Shown here: in pieces, positions 61,850-64,000 of the stretch
Numbering within the stretch: position 1 is the first letter of the stretch
Layout: each line of letters starts with the position of its first letter
Assembly (NCBI GenBank): GCA_028671895.1
Contig: CM053813.1
Span: 7,936,001 to 8,000,000, forward strand
DNA length: 64,000 nt
From: Oenanthe sinensis
Taxonomy: Eukaryota > Streptophyta > Magnoliopsida > Apiales > Apiaceae
Direction of reading: 5' to 3'
Program-made: the position numbers and the translations under genes
The notes under the pieces: generated by a model
Databases searched by the model: none
Told to the model about the DNA's origin: nothing
What the model saw: the letters and a program-made list of their open reading frames with translations, nothing else

Positions 61850-63391
61850 TGTAGGGTTTCGTAACACAAACGCAGCGGAATAAACGCGAAAAATAAATCA
61901 AAATAGCGAAACCCTCCGCAGGATCCATGCGAAAACAAAAGATTTAATTCGGAGATAAAGAATAAATACCTTTAGAAGCTTTAACAGTTCATTAGTGGAA
62001 GATTAATGGAGGTCCAAAGCTTGTTTAATCACCACGTATCCCGCTCTCGCGATCTACGCTCTACGGTATCCACACGAACACTTTTCATGAAGGATTGATG
62101 TGTACTAGTACCCAAAAACTTCTTCTCTCTCTATCTTCCTCCTCTCTCAGAGCGGTTATGGTTTTGTAAAATCTCTATCTTATTAAATCAGCCCATAAAG
62201 AGATTATATAGAGAGAGGAATAAGTTTTCTAATTATAATAAAATTATAATTAATACTAATCCAAAATTCTAAATTATTTAATTAAGTCTCACTTAATTAA
62301 TTAATTATTAATTTTGGAATTAGTTTAAGTAATTCATTTATTCTATTTATATAATTAATTAAGTCATACTTAATTAATATCATAAATAAAATAAATTACT
62401 TATTTAATTTAAATTCATAGTTTAAATTATTTCTCCTTCAAGCGTTCTTTGTGTGTGACCCTGTAGGTTATTATTACGTTGGCAACAATTTTAATATCTA
62501 ATTAAAATTGTAAACAATGAGCGGCATCTAGTAATACATCATTGCTACCCAAGTAATAATAATAAATCGGTGATTCGATTAAGCCTTTCGTGAATAATGT
62601 TCCATGTAATATAATCCCTTTAATCTTGATATTATAGATTAAACTTAAGGCATGTCTCGTGCATCCTCTTCATAATTTAATCTTTATTTTCTTGATCGAT
62701 GAGTAGACTATTAAAATCAAATCAACATTTGAGCACGGCCGTGCATTTCATAGTCTCACTCAAACAAGAGGCCAATAATATCACTCCTAAAATTAGGAGG
62801 ATTAAATCCCATCTAGATCATTCATATTTCTCATACGATTCATAATATACCCAATGTCCACTTTTATCATCACCCGGTCAAAGGTAACTTTTAATGTAAT
62901 CAAAGTATATTAATTCTCGTATAGAAATATAATGATTTCAGGTCTAAGGATCATTACACCATTATCACAGTGAGAATTACTTATGACACTTACTTAACAT
63001 GTAGAATCTCACGGCGGGTCATTCCAGTGCCATGCATTGATACATGCACTTATATTATTGACTTTAGTATCCCCATACCTATGACCAATGAGATGTGGTC
63101 ATCTGTCAAGAAACATACTAGTCTTTGTGCATTATTATTGTCCTTAAATAATAATACTCGACTAGGGAATTTTAGGAATAAGATACTATTCATATAATCT
63201 CATTTTTTAAGTCACACACTTAAAGATATATAATACGTATCAAAATTCCAAGGACATTTATTATGCTTTCAATTTATTACGTAGTAAATAAAACATAATA
63301 AATAAATAATAATCAATAAAACATAATCCTTAATAATAAATATTTTCCTTAAAATATAAAAAGTATTGTCTCTAGAGCACAATTACTAACA
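61850..63391 (-). repeat. Copia LTR (1542 bp) with PBS on the left and PPT on the right
   Basis: TGTAGGGTTTCG to ATTACTAACA. On the minus strand it acts as 5' LTR for the element to its left (PBS at 61837-61848) and as 3' LTR for the element to its right (PPT and RNase H end at 63392-63618). No target duplication separates the two, so one LTR is shared by two internal regions. Confidence 0.82.
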
Positions 63392-63830
63392 ATCTCCCAC
63401 TTGCACTAGAGCCAATTACCCAAGTATCCAATACTCATGGAACTAGTGTGACTTTCGTGCTTCTGCTGCGACAAAGCCTTAGTCAGTGTGTCTGCAATAT
63501 TATTATTAGTATACACTTTACATATATGTATATCTCCTTGATCATTAATCTCATTAATTAGGTGATATCTCCTAAGTACATGCCCAAACAGCCTCCTTGG
63601 CTGCTTCACAAGCATCAATATACTCAGGATCTATTGTAAAATCAACAATTGTCTTTGCTGTGAACCATTCCAGCATACAACATCTCAATAAAACACAAAG
63701 CCAGACAGAAACATTAAATTATCGTTATCTGTCTAGAAACCAGTATCACTGAAACCTCTTATAACTAGCTTCACATCTCCTCCATATAACAAGAATGAAT
63801 CTTTAGTCCTCTTTAAGTACTTAAGTAATT
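63392..63830 (-). pseudogene. Copia RNase H end of pol, frame-broken
   Basis: Minus strand: ELLKYLKRTKDSFLLYGGD (about 63826-63770), GFSDTGF, then SGFVFY, EAAKEAVW-type sequence in a shifted frame, and NNIADTLTKALSQQKHESHT at about 63520-63460. The final sequence YLGNWL precedes a polypurine tract (CAAGTGGGAGAT) adjoining the LTR. Stops after GF and in SGFVFY show decay. RT should follow on the right but is replaced by an inverted LTR fragment. Confidence 0.8.
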
Positions 63831-64000
63831 CTCACTGTGATAATGGTGTAATGATCCTTAGACCTGAAATCATTATATTTCTATACGAGAATTAATATAC
63901 TTTGATTACATTAAAAGTTACCTTTGACCGGGTGATGATAAAAGTGGACATTGGGTATATTATGAATCGTATGAGAAATATGAATGATCTAGATGAGATT
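63823..64000 (+). repeat. Inverted LTR fragment, continuing past the window
   Basis: 63823-64000 is the reverse complement of about 62806-62982, nearly base for base. It starts mid-LTR and runs off the window end. Confidence 0.9.

Overview
The window is nuclear DNA of a flowering plant, most likely a eudicot. It is AT-rich, dense with nested Copia and Mutator/hAT-type elements, and carries one intact intron-rich host gene. The retroelement LTRs (ends TGTTA...TAACA, with a GGGGGGTTGAATAC block) would fit an asterid such as Apiaceae, but that placement is a guess; no species call is possible from the sequence alone.

Layout. (1) 1-11123: a minus-strand non-autonomous LTR retrotransposon (LARD-like, about 9.2 kb internal region without gag or pol). 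Its LTR copies differ at one site in the 463 shared bases, so it is very young. It split an older minus-strand Copia element whose gag, protease motif, PBS and 5' LTR remain at 11124-14712; that relic also carries a 600-bp hAT-like MITE with a perfect 8-bp target duplication. (2) 14713-18650: AT-rich, gene-free DNA with Helitron-like termini, degenerate repeats and Stowaway-type MITEs. (3) 19022-36579, minus strand: a complete KU70 (XRCC6) gene. I could join 19 exons with GT-AG junctions and consistent phase into a 626-residue protein with vWA, Ku core and SAP parts. Its introns hold a hAT MITE, a MULE-like element, a Stowaway MITE, a solo LTR and a fragment of a NifS-like PLP-enzyme gene. (4) 36720-43490: nested Copia LTRs, including a solo LTR with 5-bp target duplications, and a decayed Copia element. 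(5) 44462-47960: a Mutator-like element with long terminal inverted repeats and a broken MuDR-type transposase. (6) 47971-64000: a nest of retroelement relics: a gypsy-type gag-like ORF broken by two later LTR insertions, a Copia 3' half with an extra ORF, a chimeric Copia gag/pol junction, a full LTR with a PBS on one side and a PPT on the other, and two inverted LTR fragments.

How it works together. The only host gene I can support is KU70, the DNA-end-binding subunit that pairs with KU80 in non-homologous end joining and telomere protection. Everything else is mobile DNA, mostly dead. The most unusual signal is in the LTRs: four different LTR types each carry an array of their own roughly 10-bp motif, often in both orientations, and two related LTRs keep hairpins with compensatory base changes.
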